From Ascidia mentula (lineage: Eukaryota; Chordata; Ascidiacea; Phlebobranchia; Ascidiidae), in the NCBI GenBank assembly GCA_947561715.1, contig OX387201.1, positions 749,001 to 813,000 of the forward strand: a stretch of 64,000 nucleotides of DNA, given 5' to 3'. Below the pieces are notes generated by a model. It was not told the origin of the DNA, ran no database searches, and saw only the letters and a list, made by a program, of their open reading frames with translations. The first letter of the stretch is position 1; the number at the start of each line of letters is the position of its first letter. Position numbers and translations under genes: made by a program. Positions 28,601 through 38,330 of the stretch are shown one piece after another.

Positions 28601-29875
28601 GCATTCTATTTAAACAATGTTAAACCCTGATAAAGTCTTGCTGTTTGACGGACGAAACGACGGAACAATAAAGTACGTTAACTTATGCCAGAAAATCAGT
28701 TATATTGTAAATTCCAGGGTATCTGGTAGCAAAAGTAGCACACTGATTGCAGGTAAACTCGAAAACAAACATTTATAAAAAAAATTCCATGTCAGCACCA
28801 TTGACGTTTGCAATTACAAGTTGATTTTGTTCAAGACTGCCAAGTGTCTGCAACGCGATAAAAGTTAGTTAAAAAGCTCACCACGTGTTCTACCTCGTCC
28901 ACAAAGTCAAACGCATTCAACCTAATTGACTTAAAACCATAAGTTTACGCGTGAGTAACGACCCGTAACGACCGTCTGAGTGGCACCGGCACTTAGCAGG
29001 AAAAACTACTACCGACCTGATGGCTGTTATACTCATTTCTGGGCAATCGCCGCCACCTTGGACGTAAAGATCTCTCAAACTTTGTTGGAAAGTGGTCGGA
29101 TTGCTTGTGACGATGGTGGGTCCAACCACTGTATACAAAGGTAAAGTTTGATTTGAACTGGGGTCCACTGGGTTAACGACAACACGCTTATAACAGCTGT
29201 TGACTTTTAAACCATTGAAGTTTAATTCCTGGTGTTGGGGAGCAGAATCATGGAGGTTACTGGGAGTTTTCTGCACTTTTATCGTGATTGCAATTTGATA
29301 AAATGCTGCTGCTATGCAATGATTATCAGTAAACTAGAAGATTGATAAAAAATAAACATAATAAAACGATTTTTTTTGCTCGCGTAGACTTTTGTTACTG
29401 TGTAAAAGCAAATTGAAAATAAACAAATCATTGTACAAAACGATATTTCGTTACAAGTGCACATGGAACTGCTAAATAACAACTCTCGACTTGACAACCG
29501 CCTAAAACAGTGACGTACATCAAGAGGGTCAACATCTTTAAAGATTCAAATACAGAAATCCTCACCTGGGTCGTGAAATGGGATCAGGACGTAGTTGTAA
29601 AGCGGTTTCTCCGACCGACTTAACGTTGTTTCGACGATCTGCCTCGCCCCGGCTATGACCTGTTTTAAATCATCCCACATTGATCCTGTGACGTCAAAAA
29701 CAAACGCCAATGACGATGCACCGGGTGTGATGTCATTGAAGTTGGGGCTGTAAGTGTCCCCAGTGATGTTCCCCCTAATCTGCCCCCTAATGTCTCGGTT
29801 TCTTCGCTGGGCGGTGATGCAGACAACGGACAAAGTGAAAAGAATGGCGACCAACTGTTGGCACCTCGGCCGCAT
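97..29875 (-). CDS. HMCN1: Hemicentin (HMCN1-like), 5' part, about 60 exons, continues off the left edge
   Basis: Giant secreted extracellular matrix protein. Hemicentins form tracks and linkages at basement membranes, cell junctions and epithelial flexibility points. Reading from 29875 downwards: signal peptide ([13 protein letters not shown]...), VWA domain, hemicentin-specific linker, then about 29 Ig I-set domains, each with the Cys - Trp - Tyr-x-Cys pattern and the typical C-x-A-x-N-x-A-G strand. Residues such as [13 protein letters not shown] and [16 protein letters not shown] are near-identical to what I recall of vertebrate hemicentin-1. Domain order also follows the vertebrate protein, including one junction (exons 17-18) with a close match. 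Exons are joined by GT/AG sites with consistent phase. A Met ten codons upstream (29905) is in frame, but the Met at 29875 leaves a cleaner signal peptide. Human hemicentin-1 has about 44 Ig domains, so the remaining Ig, TSP1, G2F and EGF modules should lie to the left. HMCN1 versus HMCN2 orthology cannot be decided here. Confidence 0.93.
5035..11543 (-). CDS. Hemicentin exons 36-49: Ig domains 16-23
   Basis: Exons: 11386-11543, 11143-11269, 10873-10979, 10456-10633, 9816-9986, 9590-9703, 9072-9265, 8462-8588, 7566-7708, 7110-7342, 6598-6728, 5915-6111, 5418-5609, 5035-5227. Markers include [12 protein letters not shown] (exon 37), [12 protein letters not shown] (39), [12 protein letters not shown] (41), [12 protein letters not shown] (43), [12 protein letters not shown] (45), [12 protein letters not shown] (46), [12 protein letters not shown] (48) and [12 protein letters not shown] (49). 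Exon 44 begins exactly at the edge of a 21-bp minisatellite. The donor of exon 45 is best placed at 7110, because only that GTATGT restores the frame of exon 46. Confidence 0.88.
5301..5390. repeat. Perfect 18-bp inverted repeat in a hemicentin intron
   Basis: The left arm 5301-5318 (CGAATCGTCTCCATGTTC) and right arm 5373-5390 are exact reverse complements with a 54-nt loop. It lies in the short intron between exons 48 and 49 (5228-5417), so the hairpin occupies almost half of the intron. A GCTCTAAGG motif also occurs twice nearby (5281, 5328). Confidence 0.75.
7709..7882. repeat. 21-bp minisatellite, about 8 copies, flush with an exon acceptor
   Basis: The unit on the plus strand is AACAAGAACAAGTTGATTTAT, about 8 head-to-tail copies with minor variants (GATTTTAT, GATTTGT, the last copy GTCGATTAAT). 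On the transcribed minus strand the unit reads as a pyrimidine-rich AACTTGTTCTTGTTA. The final copy runs directly into the ACAAG acceptor of hemicentin exon 44 (exon high end 7708), so the array supplies the 3' splice-site tract. Confidence 0.9.
10205..10283 (-). tRNA. tRNA-like sequence (pseudo-tRNA or SINE head), Thr-like GGT anticodon
   Basis: On the minus strand: acceptor GCTTCTG pairs with CGGGAGC including G-U pairs, D arm GCTC-AGTTGGTA-GAGC, T arm GTGAG-TTCAAAC-CTCAC. Boxes A and B are both intact. The anticodon stem TT(A)GGC/GCCAA carries a bulged A and the loop CTGGTTA would give anticodon GGT (Thr). The bulge makes an 18-nt anticodon arm, so a pseudogene or tRNA-derived SINE is more likely than a working tRNA. 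It lies in a hemicentin intron between exons 39 and 40. Confidence 0.45.
11741..11905. repeat. Imperfect tandem duplication, about 80-bp unit
   Basis: TTTAAATGTAAGGCATTGC...AAAATCTGAAAAATG...TTCAAATCTACACC is followed by TTTAAATGTAATGCAAG...AAAATCTGAAACATT...TCAAATCTACACATT. It lies in the hemicentin intron just downstream of exon 35. Confidence 0.65.
11937..19219 (-). CDS. Hemicentin exons 22-35: Ig domains 8-15
   Basis: Exons: 19010-19219, 18557-18663, 18140-18269, 17705-17954, 17070-17239, 16561-16700, 16132-16263, 15603-15744, 15111-15272, 14765-14837, 13917-14116, 13439-13630, 12612-12804, 11937-12106. Typical strands seen include [11 protein letters not shown] (exon 23), [12 protein letters not shown] (exon 25), [10 protein letters not shown] (exon 26), [12 protein letters not shown] (exon 30), [12 protein letters not shown] (exon 32), [10 protein letters not shown] (exon 34) and [12 protein letters not shown] (exon 35). 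The Ig spread over exons 31-32 is interrupted just after its first Cys codon; exon 31 is only about 73 bp, and the intron after it contains a hAT insertion (14157-14526). Exon 33 encodes an unusually asparagine- and glycine-rich hinge ([13 protein letters not shown]). Confidence 0.88.
12362..12570 (-). repeat. Fold-back repeat in a hemicentin intron, related to the 28 kb copy
   Basis: It begins TTACTGATGCTGCCAGGCAT, as at 28061, then ACAAGAAGGCTTACTGGCAA, then AACGTTTCGG. The outer arms pair imperfectly with GAGCCTTCTTGTA near 12551-12564. An inner perfect 13-bp inverted repeat GTTGCTATGCAGC / GCTGCATAGCAAC lies at about 12446-12458 and 12507-12519. It lies in the intron between exons 34 and 35. 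Confidence 0.6.
14157..14526 (-). mobile_element. hAT MITE in a hemicentin intron, deleted copy of the 48 kb element
   Basis: A 370-bp element flanked by perfect 8-bp direct repeats ATGTAAAT (14149-14156, 14527-14534). Its sequence is closely similar to the reverse complement of 48031-48520, from CAGTTTTTCTCAAAC to CTTTGGAACCACTT. Compared with that copy it lacks two internal blocks (roughly 85 and 40 bp) within the transposase remnant. It sits in the intron between hemicentin exons 31 and 32 and ends only about 40 bp from the exon-32 acceptor, so it probably supplies or displaces the branch-point region. Confidence 0.87.
19601..23636 (-). CDS. Hemicentin exons 12-21: Ig domains 2-7
   Basis: Exons: 23494-23636, 23040-23167, 22655-22805, 22258-22382, 21762-21916, 21351-21513, 20877-21128, 20449-20600, 20127-20247, 19601-19876. 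Most domains are split into a first-half exon (Cys to the Trp strand) and a second-half exon (Tyr-x-Cys strand). Exon 17 ends one Ig and begins the next, and exon 18 then carries the rest of that next Ig in one piece ([20 protein letters not shown] to TATNTFG). Exon 21 encodes a whole Ig domain alone (VPPEIVRGE to TARNDAGSD). The same regions of vertebrate hemicentin-1 show equivalent sequence order, supporting orthology of individual domains. Confidence 0.9.
21947..22001. repeat. Perfect 22-bp inverted repeat, 11-nt loop
   Basis: The left arm 21947-21968 and right arm 21980-22001 are exact reverse complements (GATTGGTTCAAATG... / ...CATTTGAACCAATC), separated by ACCAGTCCTGA. It is located in a hemicentin intron about 30 bp upstream of exon 16 in the transcript direction, so in the nascent RNA the hairpin would sit next to the acceptor. 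Confidence 0.85.
23655..23760 (+). repeat. tRNA-derived SINE-like segment in a hemicentin intron
   Basis: Box A-like TTGGTTAGGGCGCCCGACC is followed about 45 bp later by a T arm CTGGG-TTCGAAT-CCCGG and a short A run. The 5' and 3' acceptor halves do not pair, so it is not a functional tRNA. It lies about 20 bp upstream of hemicentin exon 12 in the transcript direction. Confidence 0.45.
24011..27004 (-). CDS. Hemicentin exons 6-11: hemicentin linker and first Ig domain
   Basis: Exons: 26888-27004, 26191-26328, 25784-25881, 25134-25299, 24604-24739, 24011-24132. Exons 6-8 encode the conserved region between VWA and Ig modules ([59 protein letters not shown]). Exon 9 carries the next conserved stretch ([18 protein letters not shown]). 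Exons 10 and 11 hold a divergent first Ig domain ([20 protein letters not shown] with Trp downstream, then [12 protein letters not shown]). Exon 10 has a longer open frame in another phase. The true frame is set by homology and by an acceptor at 24739/24740 that restores phase with exon 9. Confidence 0.88.
27430..29875 (-). CDS. Hemicentin exons 1-5: signal peptide and VWA domain
   Basis: Exons (low-high): 29566-29875, 29017-29128, 28353-28470, 27763-27885, 27430-27571. Exon 1 encodes the signal peptide, a short linker and the start of the VWA domain. The metal-site (MIDAS) motif is visible as [12 protein letters not shown], i.e. D-x-T/S-G-S, followed by the conserved LIPFHDP strand. Exons 2-5 complete the fold: [37 protein letters not shown] (hemicentins have the TGDCDD pattern) and [17 protein letters not shown]. 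Phases join cleanly (1, 2, 0, 0, 1). The VWA domain of hemicentins is linked to assembly and localisation of the polymer. No defect is seen. Confidence 0.93.
28062..28204 (-). repeat. Dispersed repeat copy turned into a 55-bp perfect palindrome
   Basis: Arms 28088-28142 and 28150-28204 are perfect reverse complements over 55 bp with only a 7-nt loop (TCGGCAT). The minus strand shows GCCGAAACGTCGAG, AATAAAGTTTGCCAGAAGA and, just beyond the palindrome, ATGCCTGGCAGCATCAGTAA, the ordered blocks of the repeat family at 61063-61225. It lies in the hemicentin intron between exons 3 and 4. Confidence 0.85.
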
Positions 29876-29905
29876 GATGAAGGTCGCAGCTCCTTTGTGT
29901 TGCAA

Positions 29906-32400
29906 GTGAAATATTACTTAGATGCAATGCATTAGATTCAGATTACAAACCAAGACACGAGCCTACACCTGAGACACACACACACTTGTATCTTATCCAT
30001 TTCACCATAATTAGGCACGAGTGTTTAACTGTCTTTGCCAGTATAACAATAGATAATGAACAAAAGATAAGTTGATATTCCTGTTTCCTGTAGAGATAAC
30101 TGCATTTAAAATCCACTGCCATTGAATGAACTTCAGAGATTTAGTATATCTCTAAGTGAATACTTATTTTACTTTTACAATTGTCTAATTGACAAAAGGA
30201 TTCGGAAATCGCTGTGTAAGCGTTCGAAGGCCTATCTCTCTTACCAAAACCGCTGACTACATTCTGTTGCAATCTCCAGACTCAAGACTCGCTACGCAGA
30301 AGGAGAAAGTTACATTTGACTTGTTGTTGAAAAGCTGACGCCACCTGTTCTCCGAAGCAAACTGTTTACGACTTTTCGTAGCAGGAAACCGCATTGAACG
30401 TCAAAAGTTACAAGAACACAAACCTCGATCACAATACAAAACAAGTCTTTGGGAGCGAAAAACAGCTTCTTGGGGCTCAGTCAACACGACCTTATTTGCC
30501 CTCGAAGTCGTCAAAGCAAAGTTTGTCTTGTGCATTAACCGCCTCGGAGTCTCGAGTTAAAGAGGCGTGATCGGTAAACAACACCTTGTCTCAAGACGAG
30601 ATCACGGTGAGAAACAGGGTCGCTTCGATGTTTACAGAAACTTTCGCGCTTCTCCAATACCTCAGTCCTTGCAGCCCAACCAACGTATTTAATTTAGAGA
30701 CAGCAGAAAAGATTTTTAACATAACCTACAGGCATAAAATGAATGTGGATTGCATTTAATCAACGTTTCGTTTATATCAAAACCATGAAGAAGTGTCGTC
30801 GCATGGCTTCATGCTTAAAGGTCAGCTTTTGTAAAAAAAATTAAGTCGGGCAGCAACGCGAAACATGAAAACAAACCGATACAAAATGACAATTTTTTTT
30901 TGGAAAGTGTTGGCCTAAAAAACAAGGGTAGTTTCCAATACTACGTACTTTGCAAGGCAAGCAACATAGTTGATTTTAACAAAAACAGCGTCTCTGAACA
31001 ACAGTTGAATATTTACACTTTTGCAAGAATCCAAGCCACTCATGGTCTGAACTTCAAACAAATCATTGAAGATGAAACTAGGATGTTGCTGCCAAGGTTG
31101 AGACGGAAGTAGAACCGCGGTAAGAGATTGAATCTTACAAGTTTTAAAGTACGTTTCCGTCTCGTCTCAGTTCTACCAAGAACACAATTGAGTACGAAGC
31201 CAGTATTTGACGATGCTTAGATTTTTATACGAGAGCTGACATCGCCAATTATAAACAGCCTGCGCAGTGAGGCGATCCTGCCTTGCTATGCGAAAGCATG
31301 GTAATACTTTTCCTTTGATATCGCTTTTTTTTGTAAAACAACAATTTTGGACACTGATTTTCGTCTCAATTCAGAACCAAAATAGCAGCCGGCAATGAAT
31401 GACTCACGTTTTGTTGTTGAAGAAATATCGACGAATGCGGCATCTTGTTCCGGATGCTGATCACCTTACGAGTGATCTCTCTCCAAGTAATTATTGCCTC
31501 GCAAAACGACCTGGGGTTGCCAACAATTTTCAGACAACTTTTCGCTCACAGGAAACGGGAGACAAGCGTGTTTTCTGGTCGGCAAATTGGAACCAAATAA
31601 AGATACCGGAATCGAGTACTTTGGCACCAAATGACACCAAAACCCGAGGTCTTGGCAACGCGCGCCTGCACATTCTTCACTTGTTTAAACCATCTTTTAT
31701 TTTCTGTTTTAAATTGAATAAAAATATTTCTAACCATTTGAATTAGCGTGTAACGGACTGCGCGCGTATTAATTCTCTACTGACAATACTATAATCTGTG
31801 CATTTGTGGGTTTTACGAAAACTACATGGCGGTTGTTTGCTGTTTTAACTGAGCTTCTCAGCGCAACCAAATTCCTTTCCCTGCGGTAAATGTTCTGCAA
31901 ACTAAGCTTGGAAGACGCCGATTTCGTTATCTTGATAAGACCACAACTCAAACCGAAACCCACCAATCCAACTATGTCACTAAACTTTCTGCCACAAACC
32001 ACCTTGAAATACATGGTCAGCTCAGACACAAAGAGCATTCCTGTCCTGTACGAGGTTTCCCGCAAAAAACGCCGCAACGTCCTGCACGCGGCAATCTCTA
32101 CTTCCTCTGTCTGGTCCCTCGCCTCCACCGGTGCGTGTCCAAGCCTCCATGCGCCCTCGTGCACGCACACACGCGCCCTACACGTGCCAATACACACACA
32201 CATAGAGGTCCCACGCTGTGAAGGTGATGTATCGGAGAATTCTGATTTATTATTTTGATACGCCCGGTATTGAACTTTTCTGCACAAAAAATGGGAACTG
32301 TCAGAAAAACATCCTTTATGGAATCTTTCGTTTCTTTGTTTTGGAGTGATGTGTTTGTTTTTACCCCAAAAGCCACAGAAATCGTGATTGAAATGCGGTT
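29906..32400. other. Upstream flank of hemicentin, no gene recognised
   Basis: About 2.5 kb directly 5' of the hemicentin start, so it probably contains its promoter and 5' UTR. I see no convincing TATA box tied to a start site and no exon with homology. Overlapping open frames at 31769-32287 (minus) and 31890-32258 (plus) have no recognisable domain. A CA-rich low-complexity stretch lies near 32160-32205 and a short CA run near 29974-29990. Confidence 0.5.
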
Positions 32401-32407
32401 TTGATTC

Positions 32408-32500
32408 TGGTTACTGCAGTGGGATTCGAACCCTTCCCCCTTCGCACGTTTTCAAGTCAAGTTTCTGCTGGTCTGCCAATCGCCCTCCTTGCAGATCTTG
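32408..32500 (-). repeat. tRNA-like segment with box B (SINE-like)
   Basis: The minus strand contains GAAGGGTTCGAATCCCACTGCAG with a box A-like GCGATTGGCAGACC upstream and CTGCA/TGCAG able to pair at the ends. The internal arms do not fold properly. Interpreted as a decayed tRNA-derived element in the spacer upstream of hemicentin. Confidence 0.35.
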
Positions 32501-34424
32501 CAATCCGCTGCCCGTTCATCACATCTGATTTGCGCCACCGTGCGGAATGATTGGGCCAATACTGCCCTCTTGCGGCATTTATACACACATCGTTGTTTCA
32601 AAATTTGCTCTTTCCTAAAAAACCCTTAATGGTTTCCGCATTTTTGACAAAAAAAGGCCGACAACTTTGTAATTAAATGTTAGTACTTATCTGCTGTTTA
32701 TTATACAAGAAATCAAATCACCAAACGATATCATCATGGGGAAATTGTTTATTTTCATTGACGCAACAATAGCGAACACAAAAACACAATTCAAAATAAA
32801 TTACTGATCTGTTCAATCTTCTGGTGAAATAATAATGCGACTGGGTGGTCAAATCCTATGTTCAGTCAATTCAATAATTCGTTGATATTACACAGTTATG
32901 TGTGTTACTGAAACGAGCATTACAATTGATGATCTCGCATTTCATTTCGTCGTAACAAGTGCCTGCAGAACCTTTCAACGTTTCGAGTCTTCAACAAAAA
33001 AAGTCCCCGATTTGTTTTTTTGAAATGGAGGTCAATTGTAAACGTTCCAACATGATGAAAAACATATCATTTTATTGTTTGCAATCCGTTGATCGTGACG
33101 AGGGGCAATGTGATGTTCACACACAACTTCCGACTTAAAAGAAATCAGAAATTGCGTTTGGACAATCAAACAGCCACCGTCCATTAGGGCGCCTCAATTT
33201 AACCCCCTGTGACGTAGGAATGGTCACCGCCACACCGCGTGTACGAAAAGTAGCGTGGGATGGGTGTCGACTGATCGGCGATCTCTGCAGGGTGTTTCTG
33301 TGAATCACAAGAGAATTTGTAAGGATTGAAACAAATTTTTTAAACCTATTCGTTTGACTTTAAAACGTTGTATGATCGTTAATTCTTAGTGATGACAATA
33401 TTACAACTTAAACCGCACACATAAACCCAAATATGTAAGGGCAGACAGAAGCAACTACAAAAATTTAAATAATTAGCAACAATGTTTTGAGTATCTGAAG
33501 AATAGTTTAAGTGCATTAATAAGTACTCGCGAGTAGTAGAATTCACAGTAGAAATTTAATACCGAGTTTAAGTTGGAGTTCACATTATATTCGCAAGTAA
33601 CGCGTTGATTTCTCTTTTATTCGTTATACAAGAATACTGCACAACACAGTGCAGCTAAAAATATTACACCTTGATAAAATATCGTCCAAATTACTGAAAT
33701 CAGTTCAAAATCAGTTTAAAAAACAGATGCACGATTATAAGCCTTAGAACGGTGTCCTAAAAACGTTAGTATTAACTAAGAACAATTGAACTGTGGTAAA
33801 GGATTTTAATATAAGACTAAAATAACACGTTAGTGTTAACAAGATTTAAACCTTGTGACGCAGCACAAACTACAACAACTTACCGGCAAAACCATTGCTT
33901 CGGATTCCTTGTGTTCCATCCATGGCTCCTGCTACGACCGCAGCTACTTAGCGAATGATCTCGAATCCATTCCGCTCCCCATAAATAAGGCTCGGTCGAG
34001 GGCGGTTATTGCCATTCCACTGCATGCGCTCTCGATTACAAGCAATAAATCAGCATCGGCTCTCTATTGTTTTGTCACAAACGCCTTTGTTGTTGTTTAT
34101 AAAGTGCGTTCGTTGCAAAAGAAAGGACAAAGAGAATCGCGCGACGCGAGAAACTTCTTTCTTCTGAGACACTGAAACTTCGGGCGGGCGCACAGCGGGA
34201 GGCGAAACAGTCTTCGGGTTTGTTTAATTCTAGAACGCGAAAGGCCTTTGTTGGCAACGCGACCACCTCCTTTCGCCGTTGGAGGATTTTTCCGGTCAGC
34301 GGCGCTAATAAAAATCGTTGGAAGCGGTCGGGAGTTTTCTCTTACGAGCAGACACAGGCTGGGAATTGGGTTACAACCGAGCTGGACGCCTTTCGACCGA
34401 GGTCATTATATTGTAAACTTGGCA

Positions 34425-34486
34425 GTCGTGGATCGAACCCAGGTCGTGACCCCTGCGTGGTGACGTCACCAGCGACCCCGCGTTAA
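34425..34486 (-). repeat. tRNA-like segment with box B (SINE-like)
   Basis: The minus strand contains GGGGTCGCTGGTGACG, then GACCTGGGTTCGATCCACG and CTGCC. The T arm TGGGTTCGATCCA is intact but a cloverleaf cannot be completed. Probably the head of a tRNA-derived SINE. Confidence 0.3.
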
Positions 34487-37004
34487 GATGAAATGTAATG
34501 AAAGTTTTTTTCGCCCTACTAATGTTTAATAAGTTATGTTAAAAGGAAACACTACGATATGCAAATATATAACTCGGTATATCGAAACGTTTGTCGAACA
34601 TATTTAGTCAAAACTATGGCCTTAAAACCAAAGAAAGTCGCCACTGTTTAACTGCCTGCTGGACTTTTGTTAATCAAGAAATTTCAATCAACATTTTTGA
34701 CGTGTTGGTGTTGGGAGTTGCGTTGGACATCACCAACATCACAACAACAATGATTACTTCCCAAAGCTTTATTAATATTTTCTCCTTCTTAAAACTTTCA
34801 TTAAGCTTAATCTTGTTACGAAGTATTTTGAGAAGCCGACAAGATTATCTCCATAAGCTGCAAGCATGTGATCAGGGCATGGAATAACAAAGCAGGATTA
34901 AGGGGATATTTTCCCACGAGCTGATTGCAAAACAACAGGATTACATTTTACTTAAAGCCTTCTCATTTCCTTTCAGCTACTTTCGTTTGATAAAAAGGGG
35001 TTTCTGCTTAAATTGTAAAACCTTGTTATTCCATCAGGTTTTAGGAAAGCAAATAAATCTTACATAAATATGTTATTCCATCAAGTTGTCGATAGTGAAG
35101 TAAAATTATGGCTATTCCGCACATATTTGTGACCAAATACTTGCATTCACAACAGCGACTTACTTTTATTTGATTTTTTATCCCAAGTTTAAATAAAATT
35201 CATCGTTTATCCCAAATTTAAGAGTAGCATTTTTTTCAGTGTTTGTTTTCATTTCATTTGGGCTCCAATTCTATCCCGTTTAGGGAAAACGAAGGTAAAA
35301 CTGTTGGTAAATTAAGTCTTGCTGTAATTATCAGAAAAACAGACATTATTTTCTACCTGTTTTATCGAAAAAAAATTTAAGTTTACCAAAAAACTTTTGT
35401 TAACATTATTGCGAGACTTGGGCACTTGGGCTTGGCGCATTACCAATAAGTGGCACACTAGTACACGACGTCAAGCCATCACGTGACGCTGTTGCGTAGG
35501 AACCCCGCTGGGAGCTTCCCGCTGAAGTTATACAGCTTCAAACAACGGGAGTCCTCTCGTCTTGACGTTCCAGAATCTGGGTTACATTTAATTGCCTCCA
35601 ATCTTCGCTTGCTTTGGAACTTAATTTTGTGACACAGGACTTAGGTATTTTAAAATATAGGAAAATTACCAAGGTTGACATACCGGTCCTTATTTATAGG
35701 CATTTTTAGGCATTGTTTCTCGCAGAGGTCCATATTTTCTATATGTTTTGGCACAAATAAAGGCGAGTGCAGGCGTTTTCCATTGAAGTCATGATCATTT
35801 CTCTACGATTATTAGACCACGAATATAAAGGACATCATGCCCAAATTTTTAAGTTTCATTTTAAGGTGAATCGCATCCTTTTCATGTGACCTTATTTTCG
35901 GTTTAACTTCCATTGCAGCCCTGGTTATTACATTGTTAGCTTTCCGTACGTGGACGTTTCCAAATCAAACTCCATATTGTCACCAACTACAATCCAAACA
36001 TATCCATTTGTTCAAACCACAAGTCAAGATCCACGTAAAAGTCGATTTACTCTCAGAAAACATTCGGGCAACTATGGCTGGAGTCGAATATTTGACCCAA
36101 ATTTTGAGAAATTGCGAGGATTAATATTCTGTCCACTCGGTTTTTTAAGGTTGAAAACACGGTAATCACGCAAATCGTTCCACGGCTGCAAACCAGTAGT
36201 TAATATTCACGAATACAGATACGCTGTTTCACCAAAACATTTCAACAAATTTAAAATAATTGCATCTTTGGCGACAACTCGCGGCCAAGTTTTTTGAGAG
36301 ATTTGTAGGACATGGAATTTATGTCAACAAAAATATATTTTACAAATAAGTTGCCTGTCTTCCCACTTTTTTTGTCAAACACAAATAGTCAGGAAGAATG
36401 TGTAGTTGTATTGCTTGTATATCATCTCAAGGATAAAGTATATAGTGCGGAAAATACTGGAAACTTCATGCTAAGATCCACACGATAATAATAATATGCA
36501 TATACAGGTAGGCATGCAAAGGTTGTGCAAGAACTTCCAGTGTAACATTTTCATATTAAGTGTAGTTGAAATAAGTCTGCAAACGCATTACGTCGACGTA
36601 ATCTTTGTTTGTTTCTGGGGTGGGACAAAATACCACCAGAGAAATACGTGTGTCGACTTGTTGGTTTAGGAAGGTGTAGCTCTTATTAATTCGAGTTCTA
36701 AAAGAACTTTTCTAAAGGCAGAAAAACGTAGGTAGAGCACCTATAAAAATGTGCAATACGAAGGGTTTAAATGGAATAACAACACACAAGATATACGTTT
36801 AAGAATTTCTACACACAACTATTACTGGTGATATCGGCGGAAACGTACCGTGGATAAAATGTGCCCAAATGTTTCACGGTTATTGTAATAATGCACAGAA
36901 CTTTATACATGAAAGTGAGTTTAAAAATATAGGCAGAAAACTGCAATGGTGTGGTGGAGTCGAATATTGGACGTTTGTAATGGCTGTGCTCAGTGAATAC
37001 AGCA

Positions 37005-38330
37005 GATTTGCACTAAATTCATTCAATTATCGTCTTACGAGCATGCACATATGACTATAGGCAGTAATAGGGACTGCATTGTTTTAATTAAGACAACTTA
37101 TTGTAGAAAACAACTTTGGGTATAAACTTATTGACTCTAGTGCATTGGCAAGCCTTGGTTTAGAAAAGCAGAAGTTAACGGCAATAGATTTGTGGTTGGA
37201 GCAGTGGTCATGTATCTAAGTTACACTTGCATAATGGAATTGCAAGAAGTGAATTGTGATGATTCTTGTGGAATGAAATTACTGTCATACGAATTTTACC
37301 AAAAGAGAAAACAATGCAAGCTTTATTTTGGGGGCAGTGGCAAGATTTAAATTTTCCAGTGCCAAATTTGGATGTTTTTAATTCGTTTTAATTTTGTCCG
37401 AAAACTGGAAGCGAATTTTACCGACATAGAGTCAACAGCATTGGAAGTGACAAAATCAACACTGCACAAAGTTTGTGTAATTCAAAACCTCGTCTAAGCT
37501 CTGTAGCAAAATAACAACTTACTGTGGCAAGTGAGTGTAGGAATTCTACGTAAAGCAAAACACAGTTGACAAATAATTATGCAAGATGTCTTTTTCATGG
37601 GACAGAAAACGTCGCGTTTAGATTAAATCCTTAGAAAAATATTTGATAGGGAAATAATGTCATGATTTGTGGAAAAAGAAGGGAACTTTGTCAAAAATAC
37701 TTTAAATATTTGTCAAATGTGAAACGTGCAGCTTATAAAGGGGCTGTGTAAGCCACAAACAACTGCCATTCCAGATTTTGTAAACGCAGCTAATCACAAA
37801 CAATTCTCATTATCTGCGTTGAAAAACATTTAAAAGCAGCAGTAAAGAAAAAAAAGCACAATAAGTTTGAGAAAAAATTTTGTGAAAATAAAAAGTTATC
37901 TGAATATTCTGCCCGGAGAAACACTTTTCTTTTTGGAAGCGTTTCCTTGGGTTACAACCGATGCGTAAGAGTTCTTCACTTTCCGTGTTTGTTGTTCCTG
38001 AGCGAACTCAAGATCCTCAAGTCTCTGCATAAATAATCCAACAACATTATTACAACAAGGCCTTAATGCCAGTGTTTCCAAAAAAACTTCTTTTAGCATG
38101 AAAACTGCAGTTAAATAATAACTTTGTTCGTGTGCAAATGTTGTTTAAAATTTACTGCAGGAAAATTGTATCTAATCAACACAACAAGGAATCACGGGCA
38201 ACGAAAAAGGTAAAGGCACGTCTGCAGCAAGTCCGCACTAAATTTATTCAATCTACCGTCTTACGAGCATGCACGTAGGAGTATAGGCAGTAATGGGGAC
38301 TGCATTGTTTTAATTGAGACAACTTAAGGC
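37005..38330 (+). repeat. Direct repeat pair flanking the last BICD exon
   Basis: A block of about 100 bp (TTGCACTAAATTCATTCAA, CGTCTTACGAGCATGCAC, TATAGGCAGTAAT, GGGACTGCATTGTTTTAATT) at 37005-37105 recurs in the same orientation at 38227-38330. The copies differ at about one base in ten. BICD exon 17 (37896-38024) and the stop codon lie between them. The content between copies shows no transposon coding sequence. Confidence 0.75.

Larger units (their letters stand above)
32401..37895. other. Gene-poor spacer between hemicentin and BICD
   Basis: About 5.5 kb in which I can support no coding exon. It contains two tRNA-like segments with box B motifs on the minus strand (near 32408-32500 and 34425-34486) and one copy of a direct repeat (37005-37105) whose partner lies inside BICD at 38227-38330. 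The rest is AT-rich unique-looking sequence. Regulatory elements may be present but cannot be named from sequence alone. Confidence 0.5.

Noticed and set aside
31769..32287. 172-codon minus-strand ORF and 122-codon plus-strand ORF over the same region
   Set aside because: Both frames open simultaneously, with no domain, no splice logic and CA-rich low-complexity DNA inside; most likely chance.
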